64,000 nt of DNA, taken from NCBI RefSeq assembly GCF_037392515.1, contig NC_090291.1:30676001-30740000 (forward strand), read 5' to 3'. Under the pieces are notes generated by a model. That model had not been told where the DNA came from and ran no database searches. It was given only the letters and a program-made list of their open reading frames with translations. The position numbers and the translations under genes are program-made. Positions 10,948 to 21,899 of this stretch are shown here, one piece after another; the stretch's first letter is position 1, and the number at the start of each line of letters is the position of its first letter. Source of the DNA: Haliotis asinina. Its lineage: Eukaryota > Mollusca > Gastropoda > Lepetellida > Haliotidae.

Positions 10948-11448
10948 ATGTCGGACCTTTTTATGATCACGTGTCATCTTAACTTTAGCAGGCCTCCCGT
11001 CATCGAAAAGGAAGCTCAGATCCCTAATCTGAAGAGCATTAATATTCAGCATTTCATAAATGGTCTGATGGCATTATCACTCCTTCATTCTCCTCCTGAT
11101 GATGTTAATGAACTGACAGTATTGTTTGATAAAACATTGATTGACCTACTGAATAAGCATGCACCAATCAAAATCAAGCTAATTCGTCCTCAAGATACAG
11201 CACCTTGCTACTGTTCAGAGGTTAGAAACGAAAAGAGAAAGATACGTGCTCCCGAGCAACACTGGCATAAGTTACGACTCGAAGTCCACCGCCGGATGTA
11301 CATCTCTGCACTGAATGAAGTGAATAGATGTATCAGAAAGGCTAGATCAGATTACATTATTCAAGAAATTAACAGTGACAATCCTAAGCTCTTGTTTTCC
11401 ACTCTTAACAAGTTGATAGGCAGATGTCACTTTGCCACATGGTACTGA
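10948..11448 (+). pseudogene. CR1/L2-like LINE, endonuclease end and linker
   Basis: A 166-codon frame. It includes a LLNKHAPIKIKLIRPQ-type linker and RKARSDYIIQEIN, a layout typical of the region between endonuclease and RT in CR1/L2 elements. The frame is lost near 11448 and continues in another frame (11432-11638). Confidence 0.65.
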
Positions 11449-11997
11449 TACAACCGTGGCAAGCAACTTTAGTATGTATTTCTCAGAGAAAATCTCAAAG
11501 ATACGCCATGGTTTGGGGTCCGCGTGTGATACTGGTTCTTATATAAACTTCACGGGAACCAAATTTGCTTCTTTCAACCCAGTCTCGGAACTGGAATTAA
11601 AGAGACTAATCTCTTTAGCCAAACCAACATCATGCTAGATCCACTACCCACAACATTCCTCCCTGGATTAGTGGACGTGCTTCCTCCTGTGATCACAAAG
11701 ATTGTAAATACCAGCTTGTCCACTAGAAAGGTGCCATCATGTTTCAAGAAGGCAGTTATCAAGCCACAAATCAAGAAAACAGCGTTTGACGCTCAGACCT
11801 TGATCAACTACCGCCCGGTATCCAACTTGACATTCATGGCAAAGATTCTAGCAAAAGCACAGCTCGTTGAACATCTTTAAAAGTCTAATCTGATGGACAA
11901 CTATCAGTCCGCATATAGAGTGGCACACAGCACTGAGACGGCTCTAAATTGTGTTTTGAATAACACAAAAATGTCCGTTGATTCTTGAGACATCGCC

Positions 11998-12249
11998 ATG
12001 TTAGTCCTGTTAGGCCTATCAGCCGCGTTCGACACCATCAACCACGCAATGTTGCTAAGTCGTTTGGAACATGACTATGGCTTGAACGGCACTGTCCTGG
12101 AGTGGTGTTCACCATACCTTACAGATAGGAAACAGTTTGTCCAAATAAATAAACCTATGTCCCGTAGTGAATTTCTGGCCTGTGGTGTCCCTCACTGGTC
12201 CGTGCTACGTCCGATCTTTTTCACCATGACGATGACTCACAGCTGGTAG
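11998..12249 (+). pseudogene. CR1/L2-like LINE, RT motif A and B region
   Basis: Contains LGLSAAFDTINHAMLLSRLE (motif A; the expected first catalytic Asp is replaced by Gly in DLSAAFDT) and a degraded motif B. A frameshift follows just before motif C. It is catalytically dead as it stands. Confidence 0.7.
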
Positions 12250-13196
12250 ACAGTTTCAGACCCACCTTAGCAAGTCAGATGGAATCTTTGGATAACATGG
12301 GAAGTTGTCTCAGCAATGTCGAATCCTGGATGTCAACCAACATGCTTAAATTAAATGACGACAAGACAGAGGCCTCACCATCATCATCGCCTCACCTTCA
12401 AGACAGCAAAAAATCCCGGCTAACCCACCTGCAAATTGGACAGTCTCTCATACCTTTCTCGCCTCATGTAAAAAATCTAGGTATTTTTATTGACTCTTCT
12501 CTTACTATGGATAAGCAAGTGTACTATCTCTGCAAAGTATGCCACTTTCATTTGAGAAACATAGGATCAATCCGTCATCTTCTTAAAGATGAAACTACAG
12601 CCGCTCTGACTAGATCGCTCATTCTTTCTCGTCTGGATTACCTGTAACAGCTTACTCGTGGGAATATCAGGAGAGCAGCTGATCAGACTGCAGATGATAC
12701 AGAACAGGGCTGCCTGTATCATAACCAGGACGAAGCTCCATTCTAAGATCTCCCCAGCTGTAAAGTCACTGCACTGGCTCAGGATCCGTGAAAGGATTGA
12801 CTTTAAGATCCTTTCTTTAGTCTAAAAGTCTTTTCAAAACGGTGCCCCTGTCTATCCTCAGGGGATGTTTGCCCACAGCAAGCCCTCTAGAAATCTCCAA
12901 TCAGCTGACCAACTGCTCTTGACTGTACCAGTATATAAACTGAAATCTTTTGGGCTCGATCCTTCTCACATGCAACTGCCTCATAATGGAACTCTCTCCC
13001 ATTTAACCTCAAGAGTGCACCTACGCTATCTGTGTTTAAATCTGAACTAAAAACGTATCTCTTCCAACGCTACTACTAACTGTATCTACTGTTGTCCGCC
13101 CTGTGCATATGCATAGATGCCATACGCGCTTTGAGCATGTCCCTCAGTTATGTGGAACTAGCGCTTTATAAATACCCTTATTGTTATTACCCTTAT

Positions 13197-13365
13197 TATA
13201 CCTGGTAGGGCCAATACGACACGGTCTTATAATGACCTCTTCATATCTGGACCGACAGTCCAAGTAGGTGTAACCAACATATGGTTTTATTTCATGTACT
13301 TTTTTTTACGCCTACCTGGGTGTCCCACTTCTTCTGCATCTGATCATGTATGTATGATCGAATTG
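13197..13365 (-). mobile_element. LINE C-terminal fragment, right half of the split copy
   Basis: Continues the minus-strand copy from 10895: GGCCAATACGACACGG, CTGGACCGACAGTCC, AAGTAGGTGTAACCAA, CCCACTTCTTCTGCATCTGA. It ends where a plus-strand LINE 5' UTR begins. Confidence 0.85.
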
Positions 13366-13948
13366 GCACCCGTGAAGGGCCACCTCCTCGTGGTGTGTGC
13401 TGGGTAACGCTAAGTGCTTTTCTCCCGTGTGGACACGGACAGAATGTGTCCACAGCACCCCATTGCTGGTCGTAAGAGGCGACCAAACTGGGCAACCTGT
13501 TGGCCCTGGGTTGCGCCCCTGTGTCGGTGGAGGACGGGATCCTGGTGGTTGAGGGTACTGGAACAAGGACAAGGCGATCCTGTTACCCATCACACCACTT
13601 TGGGCCTAACTTCATCTAGACGGGTGGTTGAATAGGCCCAATTCAATCAATCGGCTGGTCACACCAAGCCCCGTGCTACATCAGTATACTGTTGTACCAA
13701 ATTTTAAAAATTATCATATGATATGTTTTAAAGTCTTGGCGAAATGTTTGGACTCTGAATTTCAATACATAAGTTAATGTCTGTTTTTGCCTAGAGTTGT
13801 ATGCCAGAAGGCGGTGGTTCAGGGGCCAATCAAGTGGAATCATTAATCTGTTAATTTTTCTTCTGGAGTATATCATCCGGGTATCCTTGGTGGTGCAAGC
13901 TGGATATCCACTTGATTTTAGCATTGTCCTTGAGATACTCCGTAGTGG
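13366..13948 (+). promoter_or_regulatory. LINE 5' UTR
   Basis: Starts GGCACCCGTGAAGGGCCACC. It contains a GTCG..CGAC hairpin (13473-13488), GTGTCGGTGGAGGACGGG, GGGCCTAACTTCATCTAGAC and, just before ORF1, GCATTGTCCTTGAGATACTC and GTGGGGAGCTCGGATGATG. At least four other partial copies occur in the window. In I-type LINEs this region usually holds the internal promoter; that role is inferred here. Confidence 0.7.
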
Positions 13949-14692
13949 GTGGGGAGCTCGGATGATGAAACAACACAAATTCAGTATGGCTTACGAAACT
14001 CACTCAAAAACACTAAACGTCCACTCGATAATGATGATGAACAGCGACCTTCACAGTCTATCGATTACTGGCCACGGTTTATAGTGACTGAGACTATTGA
14101 TAAAATGCCTCTGAAATTAAATCCGTTTGCGGTTTCTAAAGGTATTCAGGGCATTGCAGGAGACGTGAAAAACATTAGACGCTTACGTTCCGGTGCTTTG
14201 TTAGTCGAATGTAGCAAACGACAGCAAGCATCCAACCTCCTTTCCCTTGAATCGTTTGTAGGTGTACCCGTTTCAGTTTCTGCGCACCGAACTCTTAACA
14301 CTAGCAAAGGTATTGTACGAGATCGGGATCGATTGTTCGCTGACATGACAGAACTGGATATAGTCACCGAAATGAAAGATCAAGGAGTTACCTTTGCAAA
14401 ACGGTTTGTCACCCGTATAAACTCAGAAATCCAACAGACAAACACAAAGCTGTTTTCGTTTTCCTCGCCAACTGCACCTCAATCAGTAAAAGCGGGATAC
14501 TGCAATATCAGGGTTGATACATACATTCCCAACCCTCTAAGATGTTTCAAATGTCAGAAATTTTGCCACGGTATGAACATCTGCATATCGTCTGTTGCAT
14601 GCGCTCACTGCAGTGAGAAGACACATGTAACAGAAGATTGTGACAGCAATTTTAAAAAGTGCGCCAACTACTTTGGAACACAGGACAAATAA
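13949..14692 (+). pseudogene. LINE ORF1, nucleic-acid-binding protein with CCHC knuckles
   Basis: A 247-codon frame opening at GTG with no early in-frame ATG, so the true start is uncertain. Middle: LNPFAVSKGIQGIAGDVKNI and RRLRSGALLVECSKRQQ, a fold usual for ORF1 of RNase H LINEs. C-terminal: CFKCQKFCHGMNIC and CAHCSEKTHVTEDC, two CCHC-type zinc knuckles (residues about 205-235) expected to bind the element RNA. It stops at TAA 14693, while the matching frame in the copy at 40745 runs on to a Ser/Lys/Arg-rich tail (DVSE..SLSPSKK). The stop here is probably a disabling mutation. Confidence 0.8.
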
Positions 14693-14962
14693 CCATCTCG
14701 ATCAACAGCAAATGTTCAACAGGCCATTAAAAGCAAACTGAAACCAAGGTCAGATTCAGCCAAAAAAATCGAAGTAGCAGAGTATCAAAGGGATCAGAAA
14801 ATCAAGTTCAGCTATATAATAAATATGGTTCACTTGAGGATATGGACGTGTCCGAACACTCCCATTCCAGGGCACATAGCTTGTCGCCCTCTAAAAAGGG
14901 GCGGGGTAGATCCCCAATTATCCCGCCTAAAAGATAGTCCATTCCAAAAATATAATACAGTG

Positions 14963-15057
14963 TGTAAATGCAAGATTGTATGTTTCAATATTCCATTAAT
15001 TTTATGTGTTGACATTGTTTAAAGTTTAAACTTCATCTTAAACTCAAATTTACTAAA
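14963..15057 (+). mobile_element. Left end of the TIR element inside a LINE
   Basis: TGTAAATGCAAGATTGTATG followed by about 80 bp is nearly identical to 20227-20320, the internal left end of the TIR element at 20118. It replaces the endonuclease of this LINE. Confidence 0.7.
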
Positions 15058-15364
15058 ACTGGCCCTTGTTTCAAACTTTATCCACTTCTAAACTAACACC
15101 CGAATGTTTCAACGATACAACTGATCCTATTCAGTGTTTTGTTGATGTTTTATATGAAATTACTGATGAGTGTATACCAAGGTCCTCTACTGCTCCACAT
15201 GTACGGAAACCATGGTTCAATACCGATTGTAGGCAATCCAGAAAAGCGAGGAAAAGGGCAGAAAATTTTCCACAACTTAAATAAATTCAAAATATCGTAA
15301 CTTTAAACAAAACAAATGACAATCTTGGAGGAACTATGTCTCCAAAATTAATTCACGTACACCA

Positions 15365-16872
15365 ATGTCCAAGGTTGGGAACAAGATTCATAGAATTAAA
15401 GGCAAAGGTTCAAAATCTGCTGTGCATCATCTTAAACATGGTGATAATTTAGTAACTGATAAACCTAAAATTGCAAATAAAATCGGCGAAACTGTTGCAA
15501 AAAATTCATCATCGGCAAATTATGTCCCCAAGTTTCAGAAATATCAGAAACAACAGGAAAAAACAAAACTTAATTTCCACTCAAATAATGGTGAAGATTA
15601 CAATGAAGTGTTTTCATTACATGAGCTACAAACTGCCCTTGAACAAGCTCATGACACTGCAGCGGGTGATGATAATATCCATTACCAGCTACTGAAACAT
15701 TCACCTGAACCGTGTCTGATGACCCTTTTGGATATATATGACCAAATATGGACGTCTGGGGAATTTCCACCTTCATGGCGTAATGCCTTTGTAGTCCCAA
15801 TACCAAAACCTGGCCGGGATCATACAGATCAGTCGAATTACAGACTGATATCTCTAACTAGCTGTGTCTGCAAAACCATGGAACGTATGGTGAATAATAG
15901 ATTGATTTGGTATCTTGAAACCAATAACCTTATAACAAATATTCAATGTGGTTTCAGGAAAAATCGTAGTATCATTGATCATTCGGTACGTTTAGAATCC
16001 TTTGTCAGAAATGCCATAGTTAATAAACAACATGCTGTATCAATTTTCTTTGATCTCGAAAAAGCTTATGATACGATCTGAAAGCATGGTATTTTAAAGG
16101 GTTGACAAGATTTTGGCTTGAGATGCCGTTTGCCTCTTTTTATATCACAGTTTTTAAAAGAAGATTTCATGTCCGAGTTGGGTCTATCCTGTCTGATCAT
16201 TACAATCAGAATCAGGGTGTCCCTCAAGGCAGTATTTTATGTGTCACCTCGTTTAGCATTACGATCAACAGTTTATCCAAGGTTTTAAATGATTCAATTG
16301 ATGGATCATTATTTGTGAATGATTTTAATATTTCTTGTCGCGGGAAAAATATGCATACTATTGAACGGCAACTGCAGTTATGTTTAAACAAAATAAAGAA
16401 ATGGTGTCTTGAAAACGACTTTAAATTTTCTATTTCCAAAACGAATTGTATACATTTCTGTAGAAAATATAAGCCCCATAAGGACCCTGAACTATCTTTA
16501 AATGGCACTCCCGTCAAAGCTGTAAAGGAGGCCAAGTTCTTGGGCCTAATTTTCGATTCCCGTTTAACTTTCTTGCCGTATATCAAGTCCCTTAAAGTCA
16601 AATGCCTGAAAGCACTCGATTTGTTGAAAGTTGTTTCCAACTCAAAGTGGGGAGGGGGTCAAGCTACCCTCCTTCACCTATATCGATCGCTGGTCCGTTC
16701 AAAACTTGATAATGGCTCCATCGTTTATGGTGGAGCCTGCAAAAGCAACCTTAAACTATTCGATTCGGTCCATCACCAAGGTCTGAGACTTTGTCTTGGT
16801 CTTTCAGTACTTCACCTGTTGACAGTCTCTATGTTGAGGCCGATGAACCACCACTTGAACAACGACGTATAA
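15365..16872 (+). pseudogene. LINE ORF2 remnant, reverse transcriptase
   Basis: Two open blocks (15365-16081 and 16102-16872) separated by a stop where the other copies have Trp (after KAYDTI). Seen in order: fingers (KPGRDHTDQSNYRLISLTSC), motif A (IFFDLEKAYD), motif B (NQGVPQGSILCV), motif C as LFVNDFN, and thumb (IRSLK-type to SIVYGGACKSN). Motif C has Asn in place of the second-to-last catalytic Asp of the FVDD seen in other copies, which should abolish activity. It is about half of an ORF2 of the I/Nimb type. Confidence 0.82.
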
Positions 16873-17204
16873 AGTTGTCTTTACAATACACTACCAAATT
16901 ATATTCTAATGAATCTAACCCTGAGTTTAATTGTATCTTCAATCCCCTTTATGAAGATTTATAACAGAGGAAATCTTCTCTGGCTCCACCTCTAGGACAC
17001 AGAATTAAACCGTTTCTTTCTTCGGCTGGTATTAAGCTGGAAAACATAGCTCCCTCCCGTCTTCTTTCTTCTCCTTGGCAAATGGTTAGGCCCCAAGTGG
17101 ACCTAGCATTAACAGCATTTAAAAAATAGAAAAATAAATGACTTACAATACAAACAGGAATGTTATGACCTAAAAACTAAATATAGACAATTACAAACCC
17201 TTAT

Positions 17205-17596
17205 TTACAGATGGGTCCAAGGTCGGGGACGCAGTGGCTTGTGCCACCGTCATTGGATCCAGGACAATATCTACTAGAATATCTACTAGACAGCTCTATT
17301 TTTACATCTGAAGCTAACGCGATACTAACGGATCTCATATATATTGAAAGACACCCTAAACATAAACAGTATATAATCTATTCAGACTCTCTTTCTTGCC
17401 TTCAGGCTATTAAAAATATTTCTTGTAAACATCCACTTTTAATTGAAATTATTGAAGTGTATAATAATCTTGCTACTGGCCAGTGCGACATCGTCCTATG
17501 TTGGTTACCCAGTCACGTAGGCATTTCTGGTAACACAACGGCCGATCTTGCTGCTAAGGCAGCCCTCAACAAATTTGTGACACCACTTCATATTCA
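17205..17596 (+). pseudogene. LINE ORF2 remnant, RNase H
   Basis: Carries SEANAILTDLIYIERHPK (Glu motif), YIIYSDSLSCLQAI (Asp motif) and CWLPSHVGISGN (His/Asn motif), the set expected in an RNase H fold. The first acidic motif is in a different frame (TDGSK read from 17205). The frame runs into opposite-strand LINE sequence at 17597. Confidence 0.75.
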
Positions 17597-17905
17597 TTGT
17601 GTTACCAGAAATGCCGACGTGGCTGGTTATCCAACAAGAGACGATGTCATATTGATTATATTCTAGTTTATTAGTTTCCGATTTTTTAAATGACGTTAAT
17701 GTTAGGTCCATTTGTGGTCTAACCACCTGCCACGGAGGAGAAGACAGAAGACGGGAGGGAGCTATGTTGTCCAGCTCAATGCTGGCCGAAGAAAGAAAGG
17801 GTTTAATTCTGTGCCCTAGAGGTGGAACAAGAGAAGACTTTTGTCGTACAAATCCTCATAAAGTGGATTGAACACTCACTTATATGCAGGGTTAGATTTA
17901 AAAAT
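17597..17905 (-). mobile_element. Minus-strand LINE fragment with internal deletion
   Basis: Read on the minus strand it joins RT-thumb sequence (RPQMDLTLTSFKK, NKLEYNQYD) straight to the end of RNase H (CWITSHVGISGN), skipping the first half of RNase H. It lies between two plus-strand copies. Confidence 0.75.
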
Positions 17906-18069
17906 TCTATAGTAAGTAAACAACATGTTGTATCAATTTTCTTTGATATTGAGTAAGCTTATGATACGACCTGGAATCATAGCATTTTGAAGGATTTGCA
18001 TGATTTTGGTTTGAGAGGCTGTTTGCCTTTTTTATATCACGGTTTTTGAAGGACATGCAATTACAAGTT

Positions 18070-18338
18070 CGAGTGGTGTGAGTGAGTGAGTGAGTTAACA
18101 TTTAACGTCACATCGGCAATATTTCAGCCATATCGTGACGAGAACCATTAATGTCATACATAATAGAGAGTGGTAAAAAATCTGTCAACGAAGGACAGTA
18201 AAGCAACTAGACTATCACAGGAAAATATTTAAAACTAGCAATGAAATCTAAAACAATTCAATTATAGAGGACGATACAATATAAAAATAGGCTATAGACC
18301 GCCGGCAACTGAAGGTAGATCACCATACCAGGGTCCAG
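18070..18338 (-). mobile_element. LINE 3'-end insertion nested in an RT
   Basis: Starts with (GTGA)n and GTCACATCGGCAATATTTCA and ends within the 3' UTR (ACCATACCAGGGTCC). The RT sequence CAAGTTCGAGTGG before it is repeated after it as CAAATTCGAGTGG, consistent with a target duplication of about 12-13 bp. It is a short, severely 5'-truncated copy. Confidence 0.8.
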
Positions 18339-20117
18339 GGTCAAATTCGAGTGGGTTCTGCCCTGTCTGATCATTACAGTCAGGATCAGGGTGTCCCTCA
18401 AAACAGTAGTTTGGCTGTCACACTGTTTAGTATCAAGATAAATGGTTTATCAAAAGTTTTAAATGATTCATTGAATGTATCGTTATTTGTGGATGATTTT
18501 AATATTTCCTGTCGTGGTAAAAATATGCATACAATTGAACGGCAACTGCAGCTATGTCTAAACAAAATAAAGAAATGGTGTCTTTAAATTTTCTAAATCC
18601 AAAACGAATTGTATACATTTCTGTAGAAAATATATGCCTCATGAGGACACAGGATTATGATGGCACCCTTATCAAAGTTGTAAAGGAGGCCAAGTTCTTG
18701 GGTTTAAATTTCGACTCTCATTTAACATGCATACCACACATTAAATCCCTTAAAGCTAAATGCTTGAAGGCACTAGATTTGTTGAAAGTTATTTCAAATT
18801 CAAAGTGAGGAGGGGATCAATCTATCCTCCTTCACTTATACAGACCATTAGTACGATCAAAACTTGATCATGGCTCCATCGTATATGGTGGAGCCTGTAA
18901 AAGATTAATTTATTCATTCAATGGTTTGATTGACAGCTTGGCCATACTGAAATAGTCCCTTAGGTGGGATTGTTTGTGTTCTGCAAGGTAAAGGCTGCAT
19001 TTGGACGTCTCCACTTTGGTGGTGGTGTATAACAATTACAAAACCTTATTCACAGACGAGTCCAAGGACGGTGGCGTAGTAGCTTGTGCCACGGTCACTA
19101 ACTGCACTATTTTCACAGCGGAGGCTAACGCCATGTTAACGGCTCCTAAATATATTCAAAGACACCCTAAATATAGACAATACATAATCTATTCCGACTC
19201 TCCTTCTTGTCTTCAGGCAATTAACAATTTATCATGTAAACATCCAGTTTTAACTTTAAATTATTGAGTTATTTAATGATCTTGCCACTGACTAGTATGA
19301 CATCGTCTTTTGTTTGTTATCCTGCCATGTTGGCATTTCTGGTAGCAGAATGGCCGATCTTGCTGCTAAGGCAGCATTAAACAAATCTGTGACTCCATAT
19401 TCCATACTCTGATTATAGAGCTACAATTAAATTGTATATCTGTCATCTGATGCAAAAGAAGTGGAACACCATAGTAGGGATACATGAAATACATGTAATA
19501 AAACCTTATATTGGTTACAGATTCTTGGGATGTAAGTTCGGATTTGAAGAGGTTATTTTACGACGATGTCGTATTGGCCACACAAGGTATACACATAAAT
19601 ATTTGCTTAAAGGTGAGGATCCGCTTGTTTGTTTCCCTTCTGATGAAAGAATCACAGTCAAGCATGTTTTGCATGACTGTTGAGTATTCCATCACAAGGG
19701 GTCAGTATTTTAATTCACGAATTATGAAGGATCTTTTTAATAACACAAGTTCTCATTTATTCATTGCATTTTGGAAAGAATTAGATTTATTAACTGAATT
19801 GTAAATAAATAAATATTTTTTCATTATTATTTGAAGTTTAAATTCATAACGGTGCTTGTTAGTGGCTGTATCTTCAAAGGGGGTTGAAGTATTGTAAAAC
19901 TATTGTCCTCCTGAGAGGGTACGTAGGTCCTAAAACATTCAATGTATATTGAAACTTTCCAGGTTTTTTAATCGTAGAATATGTGTCCTTGTATTGTTTG
20001 GCTAGCTTTCCCAAATTGTTGACGGCTGAGGGGATGGTGTAAATCTAACTAAGGTCCATGCAGGTAGCAAAAGTACTGTAAGTCCCCATGATCCCATTTT
20101 TATATTGTATTGTCCTC

Positions 20118-21062
20118 TGTAAATGCAAGATAGGGCACATAGCTTGTCGCCCTCTAAAAAAGGGGCGGGGTAGATCCCCAATTATCCCGCCTAAAAGATA
20201 GTCCATTCCAAAAATATAATACAGTGTGTAAATGCAAGATTGCATGTTTCAATATTCCATTAATTTTATGTGTTAACATTTTTTAAAGTTTAAACTTCAT
20301 CTTAAACTGAAGTTTACTAAAACTTCAACTTCAAACATCTTAACTCGTTGGTCTAATGGTTATGGCTGTGGATTTGTAATCCTACACTTACAGGTTCAAA
20401 CCCCACTTGCACCAGCCAAAACGTTTGTAACTAATTTAGCTAATATTCATAGTATATTTAAATTATCCTCGTTTCCAGCACTTGTTTATGACATGACATC
20501 CCTAAGGTAGCACATGGTCTAAAAAAGTATGCCCTTCAGTCGGTGCCTGACCACCATGCGGGAAAGTTGCTCACCTCACTGTTCGCTAATTACAGCATGT
20601 TAAGGAACAAATGTAAGTTACTTCGAACTCATATCACTTCTACCTTTATTCCTTATTAGTTGTAGTATTAATGAGTTATATATAGTTACTGATAAACAAT
20701 TTTTGATAAGTTTAATGAAATGCTGTTCAAATGTGTATTCAACCAAATGTCTTTGTCCAATTTCACTACACAGTGTAAAGTTTGTTAATGCCTAAATTAA
20801 ATAAGTTTGAAGTGCATTGAGCAAAGATTTGTGGAATTGTTTTTGTTTACATTGTAGCTTTTTTTAACCTCATCAGAGCTGTACAGATCTCTTCATGCCC
20901 CTGATTCGTGAAACGTCTATCCTGATGTAGTATGCAAGCATTCATCTGTCAATCAACGTCACAGAAGTGTTTTCATGGATACATTACAGCTGAATATTGT
21001 AACTAAAAATGAAAATAATAAACTCTGATGCGAGTGTCGAAGATTTTGTTCTTGCATCTACA
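20118..21062. mobile_element. 945-bp TIR element with captured LINE segment
   Basis: Ends are TGTAAATGCAAGA at the left and, on the other strand, TGTAGATGCAAGA at the right. TCCTC flanks both sides (20113-20117, 21063-21067) and the host LINE 3' UTR resumes cleanly. Inside, 20132-20226 is a piece of the LINE ORF1/ORF2 junction, followed by a second copy of the left end (TGTAAATGCAAGAT at 20227). A tRNA-like A/B box pair lies at 20341-20416. No transposase frame is seen, so it is non-autonomous. The superfamily is unclear; a 5-bp duplication would fit several. Confidence 0.7.
20341..20416 (+). other. tRNA-like sequence (A and B boxes)
   Basis: TAACTCGTTGGTCTAATGG resembles a tRNA D-arm/A box, GGTTCAAACCCC is a good B box, and the anticodon-like loop reads TTTGTAA. 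The acceptor stem and T stem do not pair, so it is a pseudo-tRNA or SINE head rather than a working tRNA. Confidence 0.5.
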
Positions 21063-21899
21063 TCCTCTATAGATAAACTGTTTTTGGGTATAATTACTAG
21101 TTTTACTTTCTTCTCTGTGATATGCTAGTTGTTTTAGTGTCCTTTGTTGATAGGTTTTTATAATACACATATATTCCATTTCAGTGTTATGTTGCCATCA
21201 CGATATGGCTGAAATATTGCCGATGTGACGTTAAATATACTAACTCACTCACTCAATCTAAGAGAGCACGACATGATCCCAAAACAAAGAACGAGAACGA
21301 GTGAAGAAATTGTTAGCACGCCAAACTCATTATAAAAACAGAACCCGTCGCTTAACAAGTGTTTAGCTTAGCAAATACTTAACAAATGTTTAGCAGCTGC
21401 TTAGAAAAATGCATAAAACATTTTATCATTTTTTCTACCCGGGCTGGATCTGAACACAAAAGGTCTATACTTCACCACACAAGCCCCACTACAGTGGAGC
21501 TGGTGCACTGAAGCTGAAACTTTCTTAAATTCTTAAACTGTTTACTTCAGTGTCTGTAATATACGATAGACTTAAAAAGCAGTCAGGTTAACACTGGCAT
21601 TGTTGAGACCACCTATACATTTGTAGGTACCGCGTTTGTGCTATTATTTAGTTGCATATCATTTAATCAGTGGATAAAGGGCTGGCGAGCTTGTTTGCTG
21701 GAAGGGTGAAGGCTTGTCTTGTAGAGACAGCGCACCTCCGCATTGCGACTTTGAATCCCTTGTGAACTGAATCAACTAGGCAACTAGGCAGCTGCTTCTG
21801 AGATACCTTGAACACTTTCAAGAACTGTCACTAAGGTGTCTTAAAAAGCAAGAGAGACTGGTTGTAAAGCCAAACAATACTTGGGTGGGGACCATACTC

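Larger units (their letters stand above)
10896..13196 (+). mobile_element. CR1/L2-like LINE, nearly complete 3' half
   Basis: A 2.3-kb LINE of a different clade from the rest. It codes for the end of the endonuclease and linker (10948-11448), RT fingers (11632-11880), RT motif A (GLSAAFDTINHAML, 11998 on), a degraded motif B (GVPHWSVLRPIFF), a motif C-like HDDDSQLVD, thumb (12279-12647) and a C-terminal end (to about 13050). The 3' end is short with a TTATTATTAC-type tail. TATACCTGG occurs at 10887-10895 and again at 13197-13205, a 9-bp target duplication. Several frameshifts and stops make it dead. Confidence 0.85.
13366..17596 (+). mobile_element. I/Nimb-like LINE with 5' UTR, ORF1 and damaged ORF2
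   Basis: The most informative LINE copy. It has the 5' UTR (13366-13948), ORF1 with zinc knuckles (13949-14692), the ORF1/ORF2 junction (14825-14962), a foreign 95-bp piece (14963-15057), then the endonuclease/RT linker (15066-15284), RT (15365-16872) and RNase H (17205-17596). The endonuclease core is missing and replaced by the foreign piece. The copy stops inside RNase H at 17596, where a minus-strand LINE fragment begins. Confidence 0.88.
17906..21255 (+). mobile_element. I/Nimb-like LINE, 5'-truncated, with two nested insertions
   Basis: Begins before RT motif A (SIFFDIE) and continues to motif B (18373 on), motif C (LFVDDFNISC, 18481 on), thumb, RNase H (19020-19370), C-terminal region (19432-19804) and 3' UTR, ending GCCGATGTGACGTTAAATAT and ACTCACTCACTC at 21255. 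A 3'-end LINE piece sits at 18070-18338 and a TIR element at 20118-21062. About 100 bp at 18905-19005 are foreign and replace the RT thumb/RNase H connection. Confidence 0.85.

Noticed and set aside
17597..17905. Simple twin-priming inversion of the LINE at 17906
   Set aside because: The inverted piece encodes sequence downstream of the plus-strand start, not upstream as that model expects.
20341..20416. Functional tRNA-Thr(TGT) gene
   Set aside because: A and B boxes and an anticodon-like loop are present, but the acceptor stem and T stem do not pair, and it lies inside a mobile element.
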